Shown here one piece after another: positions 5,201 through 13,079 of a DNA stretch of 16,600 nt. A model generated the notes under the pieces. That model worked only from the letters and a program-made list of their open reading frames with translations. It made no database searches and had not been told where the DNA came from. The number at the start of each line of letters is the position of its first letter. Positions within the stretch are counted from its first letter, which is position 1. Both the position numbers and the translations under genes were made by a program. This DNA comes from Kiritimatiellia bacterium (GTDB taxonomy: Bacteria; Verrucomicrobiota; Kiritimatiellia; RFP12; UBA1067): positions 1 to 16,600 of the forward strand of contig JAKSOY010000085.1 in assembly GCA_024405255.1 (NCBI GenBank), written 5' to 3'.

Positions 5201-5676
5201 GCCTTTGCCTGCTCCTTCAAAAACTGTTCAAGGTTCTGTGGACGATAGGCGTTCAAACTCGCCGTCGCGACCACCTGGCCCGCATCGTCCGTAATCGTAC
5301 AGGCAAACGACGCCGCATCGGCATCGCTGAATGCATTTTCTGCCGTCACGTGATAGGTTCGACCCTGTTCGAACTTCGCCAGATTCAACTCGAGTTTCCG
5401 CGTCCCCAACAGCAATCCCGGACGCGCCGGCAGATCGGGGGCCACGTGTTTATCCCAGCACCCGGCGAGCGCCGCACTGGCCTGCGCCATATACTCGATC
5501 GCCACCCAGTTCGGCACCCCGTCCTGCCCTTTGAAAAAGAAGATCTGCTCAGGCGTAATCGTCACACGAACCGTCAAACGCTTGGACGCCGCGTCAAAGG
5601 ACTCGACCTCGTCGATCAAAACCATCGGCGGACGATGCGGCAGCAATTCTTCCAGTGTCCATTCAACGGCCGCCAT
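5197..5676 (-). CDS. Hotdog-fold 3-hydroxyacyl-ACP dehydratase, ApeP-like
   Basis: This 159-aa hotdog protein is related to FabZ/FabA and most like ApeP of aryl polyene pathways. It would remove water from a 3-hydroxyacyl thioester. LLPHRPPMVLIDEV (11-24) contains the FabZ-type histidine, H14. The central helix AIEYMAQASAALAG (59-72) contains E61, which may be the acidic catalytic partner. The frame is open to 5730, but the ATG at 5676 begins the conserved part, follows GGGAGG, and lies one base after the ketosynthase stop codon. The 3' end overlaps the ketoreductase by 4 bp. The KS-DH-KR order matches apeO-apeP-apeQ. Substrate is unknown because no acyl carrier protein, ligase or acyltransferase is adjacent. 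Confidence 0.8.
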   Translation of the reverse strand: MAAVEWTLEELLPHRPPMVLIDEVESFDAASKRLTVRVTITPEQIFFFKGQDGVPNWVAIEYMAQASAALAGCWDKHVAPDLPARPGLLLGTRKLELNLAKFEQGRTYHVTAENAFSDADAASFACTITDDAGQVVATASLNAYRPQNLEQFLKEQAKA

Positions 5677-5677
5677 C

Positions 5678-6838
5678 TCAAGCTTCCTCCCGCGCGAGAA
5701 CAACGCTTGCATTCGACCCGCCAAAAGCAAATGAATTACTCAAGACGGCCCCCTTCACCTTGCCCGCACGCAGCATCAACCAGCAGAGCGCCGCTTCAAC
5801 GGCACCCGCCGCGCCCAGACAGTGGCCCGTGAGCGCCTTCGTCGACTCGACGACGAGGGGACTGTCCCCATCGGCGCGAGAGCGGGTCCCTTGTACGAGG
5901 GGACTGTCCCCAAGGGAAAACACACGCGCGAGCGCCGCCGATTCCATCGCGTCGTTGGCGGGCGTGCCGGTTCCGTGGAGATTCACATAGGAAATGTCCG
6001 AAGGAGAAAGAGCGGCCTCGGCAAGAGCGGCGCGCATCGCTGCCTCGGCTCCCCGGCCTTCCGGATCGGGCGCCGTCGCGTGATAGGCGTCGCTCGACTC
6101 CCCGCAGCCGGCCAGCTGAATGGGAAACGGAAAATGGGAAGTGGAAAATGGCGATGGGGATTTTTCCAACGTGAACAACGCCACGCCCTCGCCGAGGTTG
6201 ATGCCATCGCGATCGGGCGCCAACGGACGACAACGCCCCTGGGCCAAAGCGCCGAGTGCGTGGAATCCGTTCATCGCGAAGCGGCACCGTCCATCGACGC
6301 CGCCGACAATCGCCGCATCCGCCAGACCGATCTCAATCAGGCGGCGCGCACTCGCAAACGCCTTCGCACTTGAACTGCAGGCTGTCGACACAACGTAGGC
6401 AGGACCTTTTGTGCCGATCAGCTTTTTCAAATAATCAGCCGACGTGCCAAGTTCGATCTGCGAAAAATGCATCGTCTCGGGCTTCGATCCCGTTTCAAGC
6501 CATTGATCGACATTGCGCTCGGCCTCGTCAATGCCCGTATTGGACGCACCGAGGACGATCGCAATCCGAGAAGCCGCGTAACGCGCGAGGAACGCGTCCA
6601 ATTCGCCTTTGAAATTTTCGACCGCCAGCCGCAGCAGGCGATTCGTACGCATGTCGAATTCGGGTTCGTCAATGGACGGCAACTCTCCCGGCACAAGACC
6701 AAAGAAAATCTTTCGTGCCGGAATGTCGCCTTCGATTTCGCGCAGTCCGGATTCGCCCGCCGCGTAGGACGCCCAGACTTCATCGTTGGTACGTCCCAAT
6801 GCGCAGGCGCAGGAGAGATGCGTGAGGTAGAACTTCAT
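5678..6838 (-). CDS. Beta-ketoacyl synthase (KAS I/II type) with two in-frame repeat insertions
   Basis: This thiolase-fold condensing enzyme extends acyl chains by decarboxylative Claisen condensation. Counting from the upstream ATG at 6871, the complete Cys-His-His triad is C165 (VSTACSSS), H299 (VNLHGTGTPAND) and H350 (STKALTGHCLG). The GVDG, NLGEGV and FAFGGSNAS motifs are also present. The ATG at 6838 (386 aa) starts MKFYLTHLS like relatives; 6871 is the alternative and nearly abuts the argS stop. Two segments do not look like ketosynthase. Residues 237-250 (SPSPFSTSHFPFPI) come from a purine-rich low-complexity repeat. Residues about 319-341 contain GDSPLV twice, encoded by an 18-bp direct repeat. 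Both fall between conserved motifs, so activity may be kept. It is cotranscribed with the dehydratase and ketoreductase; an ApeO-like role is likely. Confidence 0.88.
   Translation of the reverse strand: MKFYLTHLSCACALGRTNDEVWASYAAGESGLREIEGDIPARKIFFGLVPGELPSIDEPEFDMRTNRLLRLAVENFKGELDAFLARYAASRIAIVLGASNTGIDEAERNVDQWLETGSKPETMHFSQIELGTSADYLKKLIGTKGPAYVVSTACSSSAKAFASARRLIEIGLADAAIVGGVDGRCRFAMNGFHALGALAQGRCRPLAPDRDGINLGEGVALFTLEKSPSPFSTSHFPFPIQLAGCGESSDAYHATAPDPEGRGAEAAMRAALAEAALSPSDISYVNLHGTGTPANDAMESAALARVFSLGDSPLVQGTRSRADGDSPLVVESTKALTGHCLGAAGAVEAALCWLMLRAGKVKGAVLSNSFAFGGSNASVVLAREEA
5853..5912. repeat. Two 18-bp direct repeats with palindromic core inside the ketosynthase gene
   Basis: ACGAGGGGACTGTCCCCA occurs perfectly at 5853-5870 and 5895-5912, 42 bp apart. 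The core GGGGACTGTCCCC is a palindrome apart from the central base. The spacing is a multiple of three, so both copies are read as GDSPLV on the minus strand. A one-base variant of the core is intergenic at 2238-2250. Confidence 0.85.
6122..6151. repeat. Purine-rich low-complexity repeat inside the ketosynthase gene
   Basis: The plus strand repeats GGGAAA/GGAAAATG-type units three to four times. On the coding strand this gives TTTTCC and TTCCCA runs translated as FSTSHFPFPI. Similar ATTTTCCATT stretches lie between genes at 281-290 and 2403-2412. Confidence 0.6.
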
Positions 6839-6876
6839 GGCTCGCCCCTGCGACGGCGCCCCTTCCTTCATGTGAC

Positions 6877-8610
6877 TTAGATCCGCTTGGGCGATTCAAT
6901 GCCGAGCAGGGACAGTCCCTTCGAGAGAATCTCGCCGAACAACGCGCAAAGCGCAAGACGCGCCGCACAGACATCCGGTTCGCTCTTCAAAATCGGCGAG
7001 CGCTGGTAGAACGAGCTGTAGAGCTGCGCCGTCTGGAAAAGATAATCCGCGAGCACGCTCGGCTTGTAGTTCTCGGCCGCCCGCAGCACGGCGGAACCGA
7101 ACTGCAGCAACTGAAGCGCCAACTGCTTTTCAATCGGCGTCGCCAACGCGAAGGTCGCCGCCGGTTGAGCGCCCGTCGCCGCCGCCTTGTCGAGCAGCGA
7201 ACACACGCGCGCGTAGGCATACTGGAGATAAGGCCCCGAATTGCCTTCAAGCGCAAGCGCCTTGTCCCAACTGAAGTCAATATCGGTGATCGGATCGTGC
7301 GAAAGGTCGGAATACTTGACCGCACCGAAACCGATCTGCTCGGCGAGTTTTTCGTCCTCGGCCGACGGCGCTGTTCGGGCGGCCGCATCGGCTTCGCCGT
7401 CCTTGCGTGCAAGCACGATCTCGAGCGAACGCCGCTTGGCTTCGGACAAAAGGTCGTCGAGCTTAATGAGATTACCCTCGCGGGTGGAAATCGCCTTGCC
7501 CTGATAGCTCATGAGCCCGAACGGCACATGCACAAGCTTCGCGGTGTGACCCATTTTTCCCGCGATGTTGAACCATTGCTTGAAATGAAGCTGCTGGCGG
7601 GCATCGGTCACATAGATGATGCGTTCAGGCGCGTACTCCTTCACGCGCATCTCAACACACGCAAGGTCAGAAGTGGTATAGTTAAATCCGCCATCCGACT
7701 TACGGACAATGGCAACGCCCAGCTTTTCCGCTTCGAGGTTGACGACGAGTGCGCCTTCTGACTCGACCGCGAGGCCCATCTGCTGCAACCGCGCGACCAC
7801 ACCCGGCATCGTCTCGTTGTAGTACGACTCGCCCCGGTAGGTATCGAACTTCACACCGAGCTTCGCGTACATGCGGTCGAACTCGGTGATAGAAATTTCG
7901 ATGAACTTCTTCCAGAGAGCGAGGTTATCGGCGTCGCCCTGCTGAAGCTTCACAAGCTCCGCGCGGCAGGCGTCTTTCCACACGCCGTCCTCTTCTTTCG
8001 CCTTCGCGGCGGAGAGCACATAGCACTTTTCGAGGTTCGCAACCGTCAGATTGTCGCGTTCCTCCTGCGTGAGACACTCGCGGTAGCCCTTGATCAGGAT
8101 GCCGAACTGCGTGCCCCAGTCGCCAAGATGGTTGTCGGCGATGACCTCGTAGCCGAGTGCGCGATAAATGCGGTCGATCGCATTGCCGATCACGGTGGAA
8201 CGGATGTGGCCGATGTGCATCTGCTTTGCGGCATTCGGCGACGAATAGTCGATGACGACCTTCTGTCCGACGCCGGTCTGCGGGATGCCCCGCGTGGACG
8301 TGCCCGCCAGCTTGGCCAGCTGGTCTGCGAGCCAGGTGGTGGAGACCGTGATGTTCAGGAAGCCAGGGCCGGCGAGTTCGACCTTCTCGATGAAGGCGGG
8401 CTTCGCCTCCATCAACTTCGCGAAGACGGCCTCGGCGATTTTTCGCGGCGGCTGATGCAGCACCTTGGCGCTCGCCAGAGCATCATTGCACTGGAAGTCG
8501 CCAAACTTCGCATCCGTTGCGGGCAAGGCCCGCACCTTCGAAAAATCGTTTCCCGGGAACGCGGCCTCAAAACCACTCTTCAGCCAGCCCTCAATGCTTC
8601 CTGCTTCCAT
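6877..8610 (-). CDS. argS: Arginyl-tRNA synthetase
   Basis: This is a class I aminoacyl-tRNA synthetase that charges tRNA-Arg with arginine in the cytoplasm; the enzyme needs tRNA to activate the amino acid. The 577-aa length is normal. An N-terminal additional domain covers roughly 1-110. The HIGH signature is HIGH at 132-135, within SSPNAAKQMHIGHIRST. NHLGDWGTQFG follows at 160-170. The KMSKS equivalent is KAISTREGN at 372-380, a degenerate form common in this enzyme. A DALR-type anticodon-binding region fills the C-terminus (about 455-577). The ATG at 8610 has only a distant AAAAGG as ribosome-binding site. The gene lies 29 bp after the preceding thioredoxin-fold gene and is followed directly by the ketosynthase, within one operon-like run. 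Confidence 0.96.
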   Translation of the reverse strand: MEAGSIEGWLKSGFEAAFPGNDFSKVRALPATDAKFGDFQCNDALASAKVLHQPPRKIAEAVFAKLMEAKPAFIEKVELAGPGFLNITVSTTWLADQLAKLAGTSTRGIPQTGVGQKVVIDYSSPNAAKQMHIGHIRSTVIGNAIDRIYRALGYEVIADNHLGDWGTQFGILIKGYRECLTQEERDNLTVANLEKCYVLSAAKAKEEDGVWKDACRAELVKLQQGDADNLALWKKFIEISITEFDRMYAKLGVKFDTYRGESYYNETMPGVVARLQQMGLAVESEGALVVNLEAEKLGVAIVRKSDGGFNYTTSDLACVEMRVKEYAPERIIYVTDARQQLHFKQWFNIAGKMGHTAKLVHVPFGLMSYQGKAISTREGNLIKLDDLLSEAKRRSLEIVLARKDGEADAAARTAPSAEDEKLAEQIGFGAVKYSDLSHDPITDIDFSWDKALALEGNSGPYLQYAYARVCSLLDKAAATGAQPAATFALATPIEKQLALQLLQFGSAVLRAAENYKPSVLADYLFQTAQLYSSFYQRSPILKSEPDVCAARLALCALFGEILSKGLSLLGIESPKRI

Positions 8611-8639
8611 CTTGCTTTCGTACCTTTTTACAACTCGAT

Positions 8640-9416
8640 TTACTTCTTCTCGGTCGGCTGCGCCGCCTTCTTCGCCGGCTTCGTGGCATCCTGACGGATG
8701 GCACCCACCAGACGTTTCATCTGCTTGACCAGGATGTCACGCTTCTTGGTCACGAGATCCTTATCGGCCTCGTCGATCGACATTCCCTCGACCTTCGCCG
8801 CAATCTTCTCCAGCTCGTCCGCCGCCTTCGTCAACTGCTCGGCCGTCGGCTTGCCCCGATTCAGCGGAACCAGAAGCGCCCGGATCTCGGCCTCCACCGT
8901 AGTGAAGTACTTCGCGTCGATTTCCGCCTCGCGCTTGTGCTGCGCCATCAGTTTCGGACCATTCTTGCGGACCTCGCGCAGATAGTCGGCATAGGCCTTG
9001 GCGCCGCCCTTGCGATACCCCGTCTTTTCAACCGTCTCACCCTCGCCGTTGAGAATGAGCGCCGTCGGGAAACCACGCACCTTGAACTTCTTCGTCAGCT
9101 TGGGATTGCGCTCCTTCGCCGCCTCGGACAGCAGGTCCTTGTCGCTCGGATTGTCGATGAACACGAAGAGATACTCGTCCTTGAGCGCGCCCACGAAGTC
9201 GAACTCCTTGTCGGAGAAGACCTCCTGCTCCAGCTTCTGACACCAGCAGCACCAGTCGCTACCCGAGAAACACGCATAGACATACTTGCCCGACGTCTTC
9301 GCCTGCGCGAGGGCGGCATCCAGATCGTCCGTGAACCCCTTCGGCGTCGACGTGGCCGCAAGGGCCGCCAAAGTAAACGCGCTGACGGCAAGCGCAAGAA
9401 TGGATTTAACCTTCAT
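8640..9416 (-). CDS. Exported thioredoxin-fold protein with variant CCWC active site
   Basis: This 258-aa protein has a signal peptide (1-20, ending AALAATS) and a Thioredoxin_7/DUF255-like domain at about 25-150. A basic, helical C-terminal tail follows and ends in Lys/Ala-rich sequence. The redox motif region is SGSDWCCWC, with C56-C57-W58-C59 in place of the usual CGWC. The cis-proline is P117 in RGFPTAL. It is a close tandem paralogue of the upstream protein (CGWC); the first 60 residues align almost without gaps. A codon TGC replaces the paralogue's GGC at 9246-9248, one base different. The ATG follows GAGGA with 8 nt spacing. It probably acts on thiols in the periplasm. Whether the extra cysteine alters redox chemistry is open. 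Confidence 0.85.
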   Translation of the reverse strand: MKVKSILALAVSAFTLAALAATSTPKGFTDDLDAALAQAKTSGKYVYACFSGSDWCCWCQKLEQEVFSDKEFDFVGALKDEYLFVFIDNPSDKDLLSEAAKERNPKLTKKFKVRGFPTALILNGEGETVEKTGYRKGGAKAYADYLREVRKNGPKLMAQHKREAEIDAKYFTTVEAEIRALLVPLNRGKPTAEQLTKAADELEKIAAKVEGMSIDEADKDLVTKKRDILVKQMKRLVGAIRQDATKPAKKAAQPTEKK

Positions 9417-9447
9417 TGTTTGTTCCTCTTTTGGCAGAACCGCGTTC

Positions 9448-10218
9448 TCACTTGGTTTCGGACTTCTTCTGGGAAGCCTTCTTTTCCGCCATCCTCTTCT
9501 GTGCCGCGCTGCGACGCTCGAGCCAGGCGATCATCCGCTGGGCCATCTTCACACGCTCGTCCTTCTTGGAGGTCATGGCTTCCGGCACCGTCAACGCCTC
9601 GGCTTCCTTCAAAAGCGCCTGAGCACCCGGAATCAGCAAGGCCACATCCTTGCCCGCGCGCAGCGTCTCGTTGATCTTGCTGCCGTAGCCCTCGAACTTC
9701 TCGTCGAACTTACCGAACACCGCCTTCTCGGCCGCCTCCGCCGCCTTGACGCCTTCAGGGCCCTTCTTGCGGATGTCCATCAGGAATTCCACGTACGACT
9801 TGGCACCGCCGCTGCGATACCCGGTTTCGGCGAACTGCTCGCCATTCGAATCAAGCACCAGCGCCGTCGGATAGCCCTGGATCTTATACTTCTTCGTGAT
9901 CTTCTTGTTGTTCGCCTTCGCGTGGTCGGAAAGAAGGCTCTTATCCCGCGGGCTATCAATGAAGACAAGCACAAAGTCCTTCTCCAACGCGGCGGCGAAA
10001 TCGAACGTCTTGTCCGAGAAGACCTCCCGCTCGAGCTTCTTGCACCAGCCGCACCAGTCGCTGCCGGAGAAGCACGCATAGATGTACTTGCCCGACGTCT
10101 TCGCCTGCGCCAGAGCTTCGTCCATATTGTCCGTAAAGCCCTTGGGCGTCGAAGTCGCCGCCAGCGTCACGAACGAAAACACCGCAAGGGTGAGAGCAAC
10201 GAGGGATTTCATTTTCAT
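9448..10218 (-). CDS. Exported thioredoxin-fold protein with CGWC active site
   Basis: This 256-aa protein has a signal peptide (1-20, ending TLAATS), then a thioredoxin domain with C56-G57-W58-C59 in SGSDWCGWCKKLE and a cis-proline P117 in QGYPTAL. These resemble Thioredoxin_7/DUF255-type periplasmic proteins that reduce or exchange disulfides. The C-terminal 100 residues are charged and helical (KKDERVKMAQRMIAWLERRS) and end in a Lys-rich tail. The tail differs more from the paralogue than the catalytic part does. The ATG at 10218 follows AAAGGA. It lies 31 bp upstream of its tandem paralogue and 54 bp downstream of def. Partner and redox direction cannot be judged, as no DsbB or DsbD homologue is in view. 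Confidence 0.87.
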   Translation of the reverse strand: MKMKSLVALTLAVFSFVTLAATSTPKGFTDNMDEALAQAKTSGKYIYACFSGSDWCGWCKKLEREVFSDKTFDFAAALEKDFVLVFIDSPRDKSLLSDHAKANNKKITKKYKIQGYPTALVLDSNGEQFAETGYRSGGAKSYVEFLMDIRKKGPEGVKAAEAAEKAVFGKFDEKFEGYGSKINETLRAGKDVALLIPGAQALLKEAEALTVPEAMTSKKDERVKMAQRMIAWLERRSAAQKRMAEKKASQKKSETK

Positions 10219-10272
10219 TTTTCTTTTCCTTTTGTTGGTTAAGTTTTGGAAATCATCTGAAGGGCGGCAAAA

Positions 10273-10821
10273 CTAGAGGTTGCCGCCGTTTTTATCCGCC
10301 AGCTTCTGAAGGCGCTTCGCGAGCTTGAGCTTTTCGACCGCGCTCACATGGTCCACGTAGAGCACACCTTGAAGGTGGTCGGTCTCATGCAGAATCGCCC
10401 GTGCCAGGAACCCCTTCGCCGAGGCGATTTGCGGCATTCCGTTCACATCGGTATACTGGCAGGTGACCTGCGCGGCACGCACCACAGGGGCGCCCATATT
10501 CGGGAAGCTGAGGCAGCCTTCACGGCCATCCTGCGAACCTTCCGTCGCAACGATGACCGGATTGAACATCACCAGCGGCATCTGCACGGCGGCATTGTAG
10601 GCCTTCGTTTCCTCGTCGTCCTCGCAACTCGCCGGCACGTCGATGACGCACATCGCCTCCAGACGCCCCACCTGCTGCGCCGCAAGGCCCACGCCCTTCG
10701 CCTTGTACATCGTTTCCAGCATGTCCTCGGCCACCTTCACAAGGGCCGGTGTCACCGCAGGAACAGGACGCGCCGTCTCGCGCAAGACCTTCGAACCGTA
10801 TTTGACTATCTCAAGTAGCAT
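10273..10821 (-). CDS. def: Peptide deformylase
   Basis: This metallohydrolase removes the formyl group from the initiator methionine of new proteins. The 182-aa form starting at 10821 begins MLLEIVKYGSKVLRETA, as family members do. All three motifs are present: GVGLAAQQVG (43-52), EGCLSFP (101-107, metal ligand C103) and HETDH (145-149, ligands H145 and H149, catalytic E146). The frame is open to 10878, but a promoter-like -10 at 10847-10852 lies within that extension, so the upstream start is unlikely. A short insertion with CEDDEETKAYN (66-76) is typical of some class I enzymes. It sits between dut and the thioredoxin genes on the same strand and may be transcribed both from upstream and from its own promoter. 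Confidence 0.96.
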   Translation of the reverse strand: MLLEIVKYGSKVLRETARPVPAVTPALVKVAEDMLETMYKAKGVGLAAQQVGRLEAMCVIDVPASCEDDEETKAYNAAVQMPLVMFNPVIVATEGSQDGREGCLSFPNMGAPVVRAAQVTCQYTDVNGMPQIASAKGFLARAILHETDHLQGVLYVDHVSAVEKLKLAKRLQKLADKNGGNL

Positions 10822-10846
10822 GACAGACTTTCTCTTTTGTCCGCAT

Positions 10847-10875
10847 AGTATACCATAAATCGCGCCGTCTGTGGA
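10847..10875 (-). promoter_or_regulatory. Possible internal promoter for def
   Basis: TATACT (10852 to 10847) lies 17 bp downstream of TCCACA (10875 to 10870) on the minus strand. These match 5/6 and 4/6 of the consensus. It lies in the 90-bp gap between dut and the chosen def start, which is larger than the other gaps in this run. Confidence 0.45.
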
Positions 10876-10911
10876 CAATTCCCCGTGACAGACACGAAAG
10901 AAAGAAGTTCC

Positions 10912-11343
10912 TTAATTCAACCCCGTGGACCCGAACCCGCCCGCCCCTCGTTCAGAGGCATCGAGCGACGCGACTTCCACGAGCTCCGCCTGCGCAACCG
11001 GCGCCACGACGATCTGGGCAATCTTCATTCCCGCCTCGACCGTGAACGGTTCGCTTCCCAGATTGATCAGGATCACGCCCACTTCGCCCCGATAGCCCGC
11101 ATCGATCGTACCCGGCGCATTGAGCACCGTCACCCCGTGCTTGAGCGCGAGGCCCGAACGCGGACGCACCTGCGCCTCGGCATCCGGCGGAAGCTGAAAC
11201 GCCAACCCCGTATGAACCAAGGCGCGTCCACCCGGCGGCAACGTCACTGTCTCAATAGAACGAACGTCCATCCCGGCATCACCGGGATGGGCGTACGTTG
11301 GCATCTGAGCGGCCGGGTCAGTCTTCGAAATCAGCAGACGCAT
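10912..11343 (-). CDS. dut: dUTP diphosphatase (trimeric dUTPase)
   Basis: The enzyme hydrolyses dUTP to dUMP and pyrophosphate, which limits uracil in DNA and feeds thymidylate synthesis. The 143-aa protein has all five motifs of the homotrimeric family: DAGMD (22-26), [11 protein letters not shown] (60-70), [12 protein letters not shown] (78-89, catalytic D81), KIAQIVV (107-113) and the glycine-rich arm [10 protein letters not shown] (132-141). The frame is open to 11379, but the ATG at 11343 fits the family N-terminus and follows CGAGG with about 6 nt spacing. This start lies 26 bp inside the end of the chaperone gene, so the two are probably translationally coupled. The call is secure. 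Confidence 0.96.
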   Translation of the reverse strand: MRLLISKTDPAAQMPTYAHPGDAGMDVRSIETVTLPPGGRALVHTGLAFQLPPDAEAQVRPRSGLALKHGVTVLNAPGTIDAGYRGEVGVILINLGSEPFTVEAGMKIAQIVVAPVAQAELVEVASLDASERGAGGFGSTGLN

Positions 11344-13015
11344 CTTGTGCCTCGACCGAAGACTGGGACGTCGTCTCAAAACCGAGACGGTTGAGATTCC
11401 ACTCCTGCCACGCGGAAGCGAGCATCATCGCCGAACCGCGCGCGAGTTCGTCACGCAGCTGGGCACGCGCCATCTGGGCCTGCGCCGCATCGCCCGGCTC
11501 GCGGTTCGCCATATAGACGACGAGCGCACGCTTCGGGTTGGACGTGGTGATGAAATCGGAGAGCTGTCCCTTCGCAAGCTTCATCGTGTCACGCGCGATG
11601 TACATCGAATCGGCGAAGGAGTTGTTCTGCATCGCGGAGACGGAGAAGACGATCTGCGTGGAGACCGTCGCACCCGTAAACGCCTTCTCGTCGAACGGCT
11701 TGCCCTTGGCCAGGTCCGCCGCCACGAGCGCACGCGTCTTCTCGACCGACGCCTTGAACGCCTTCTTGCGCGCATCCGCCAACGCATCCGGACGAATGAT
11801 CTCCTTCGCCTCGGCAAACGTCGGCACGTGCGCCTTCGTGAAGCTCGCACGCTCGATCAGGTACACGCAGTTCGTGCCCGCCACCACGCCGTAGCGCAGA
11901 TCAGGAGACTCCGGATCGAGTTCCGCCACAGCGGCGGAGAATCCGCTGCAGCCCGGCGCAACCTGGCTCGGATAGACCATGAAGCCCTTCACATAGCCAC
12001 GGCCATCCAGGGAGAACGGCTTCGACGTCTCGACCTTCACCTTCTCGTCCGCCGCGATCTTCTCGAGGCGATCCGTCTTCGTGTCGGCAGCGGCCTTCTC
12101 GTCCTGCGGATAGACGCGGAAGAGGAGGTTCGTACGATAGGCTTCAACCGAGGCGATGACCTTGAGCTCGTTCTCGAGAATGCTCTTGACCTGCTCGAAC
12201 GTCTTCGTCACCGTGACGCCGTTCGTGCCGGTCGTCTCGAAGCGCTTCGACGTCGCATCATAGCGGTCATGGAGTTCTTCGTCGGAGATCTTGAACTGGG
12301 CCAGACGCGCCGGGGCATCGGCCTGGAACTTCGCGTACTTCACCGTCACGCAGTCCGGCAGCGCGAGCGAGTTCGTGTTGTCCTTATAGTAGGACTCGAT
12401 CCCCTTGTCGTCGATCGTGACCTTGTCCGCATCGCGATCCGTGAACGCCGCAATACGCACCGAGAACTTGTCCGTCCAATCGTTGATGGCACCCTCGAGT
12501 TCCATCGGCGAAACCCACGCGGCGCTTCCGAGCACAACCTGCTGGAGCTTGTTCAGCGTGAGACGGCGCTTGAGGAACTGCTCGAAACGCTCCGGGCTCA
12601 TGCCGTTGTCGCGCAGCAGCATCTCGTAGACGCGGGGATTGAAGGACCCGCCTTCGCCGCGGAAGGAAGGATCGCGCAGAATCGCCGCCTTCACATCCTC
12701 GTCCGTCGCCTCGAGCTTCGCCTCCTTCGCGACCTGAAGGGCCGCCGCCGTCTGCCAGGCCTGACGATTGATCTCGGCATTGGACGACTTGTTGTCGCGG
12801 CCGCGGCCGAAACCACGCGCCTCGTCCACAAGACGCTGGAACTCGTTGGCCGACACGTCCTTGCCGCCAAGCTTGCCGACCGTTCCCGAGGAACGTCCCT
12901 CGTCACTGCCGCCGACAAAAAGGAAGTCGAACGCGAAGAACACCGAGATCGCAATCGCGAACACACCCCAAACCCACTTGTTCTTAATGAGGCGGTTGAA
13001 TTGATGAATGACCAC
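11318..13015 (-). CDS. PpiD/SurA-like membrane-anchored periplasmic chaperone
   Basis: This 565-aa protein has a short basic N-terminus, one membrane helix (about 15-35, [20 protein letters not shown]) and a large periplasmic part. Residues about 45-185 look like a SurA/PpiD N-terminal chaperone domain: [21 protein letters not shown], then [26 protein letters not shown]. Later segments such as [20 protein letters not shown] and the C-terminal GQLSDFI/REP region also follow PpiD layout. I see no clear parvulin prolyl isomerase core, so it may be a holdase without isomerase activity. In PpiD-like proteins the role is helping secreted or outer-membrane proteins fold at the Sec exit. The start is GTG at 13015 after AGGA. 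It overlaps dut by 26 bp and follows the FecR-like gene by 64 bp. Confidence 0.75.
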   Translation of the reverse strand: MVIHQFNRLIKNKWVWGVFAIAISVFFAFDFLFVGGSDEGRSSGTVGKLGGKDVSANEFQRLVDEARGFGRGRDNKSSNAEINRQAWQTAAALQVAKEAKLEATDEDVKAAILRDPSFRGEGGSFNPRVYEMLLRDNGMSPERFEQFLKRRLTLNKLQQVVLGSAAWVSPMELEGAINDWTDKFSVRIAAFTDRDADKVTIDDKGIESYYKDNTNSLALPDCVTVKYAKFQADAPARLAQFKISDEELHDRYDATSKRFETTGTNGVTVTKTFEQVKSILENELKVIASVEAYRTNLLFRVYPQDEKAAADTKTDRLEKIAADEKVKVETSKPFSLDGRGYVKGFMVYPSQVAPGCSGFSAAVAELDPESPDLRYGVVAGTNCVYLIERASFTKAHVPTFAEAKEIIRPDALADARKKAFKASVEKTRALVAADLAKGKPFDEKAFTGATVSTQIVFSVSAMQNNSFADSMYIARDTMKLAKGQLSDFITTSNPKRALVVYMANREPGDAAQAQMARAQLRDELARGSAMMLASAWQEWNLNRLGFETTSQSSVEAQDASADFED

Positions 13016-13059
13016 TTTTTTATCCTGTCTTTATGTTTGCTTCTTGTTGTAAAACCTCA

Positions 13060-13073
13060 CCGCAACCTTGCGG
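13060..13073 (-). terminator. Small GC hairpin between the FecR-like and PpiD-like genes
   Basis: CCGCAA (13060-13065) and TTGCGG (13068-13073) form a short stem. On the minus strand TGAGGTTTT follows, a poor T tract. It could cause partial termination or stabilise an mRNA end. It is not a strong terminator. Confidence 0.25.
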
Positions 13074-13079
13074 CGATCA

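Noticed and set aside
8517..10242. Long plus-strand frames opposite the thioredoxin genes
   Set aside because: Both are mirrors of the duplicated minus-strand genes and resemble each other only because those genes are paralogues.
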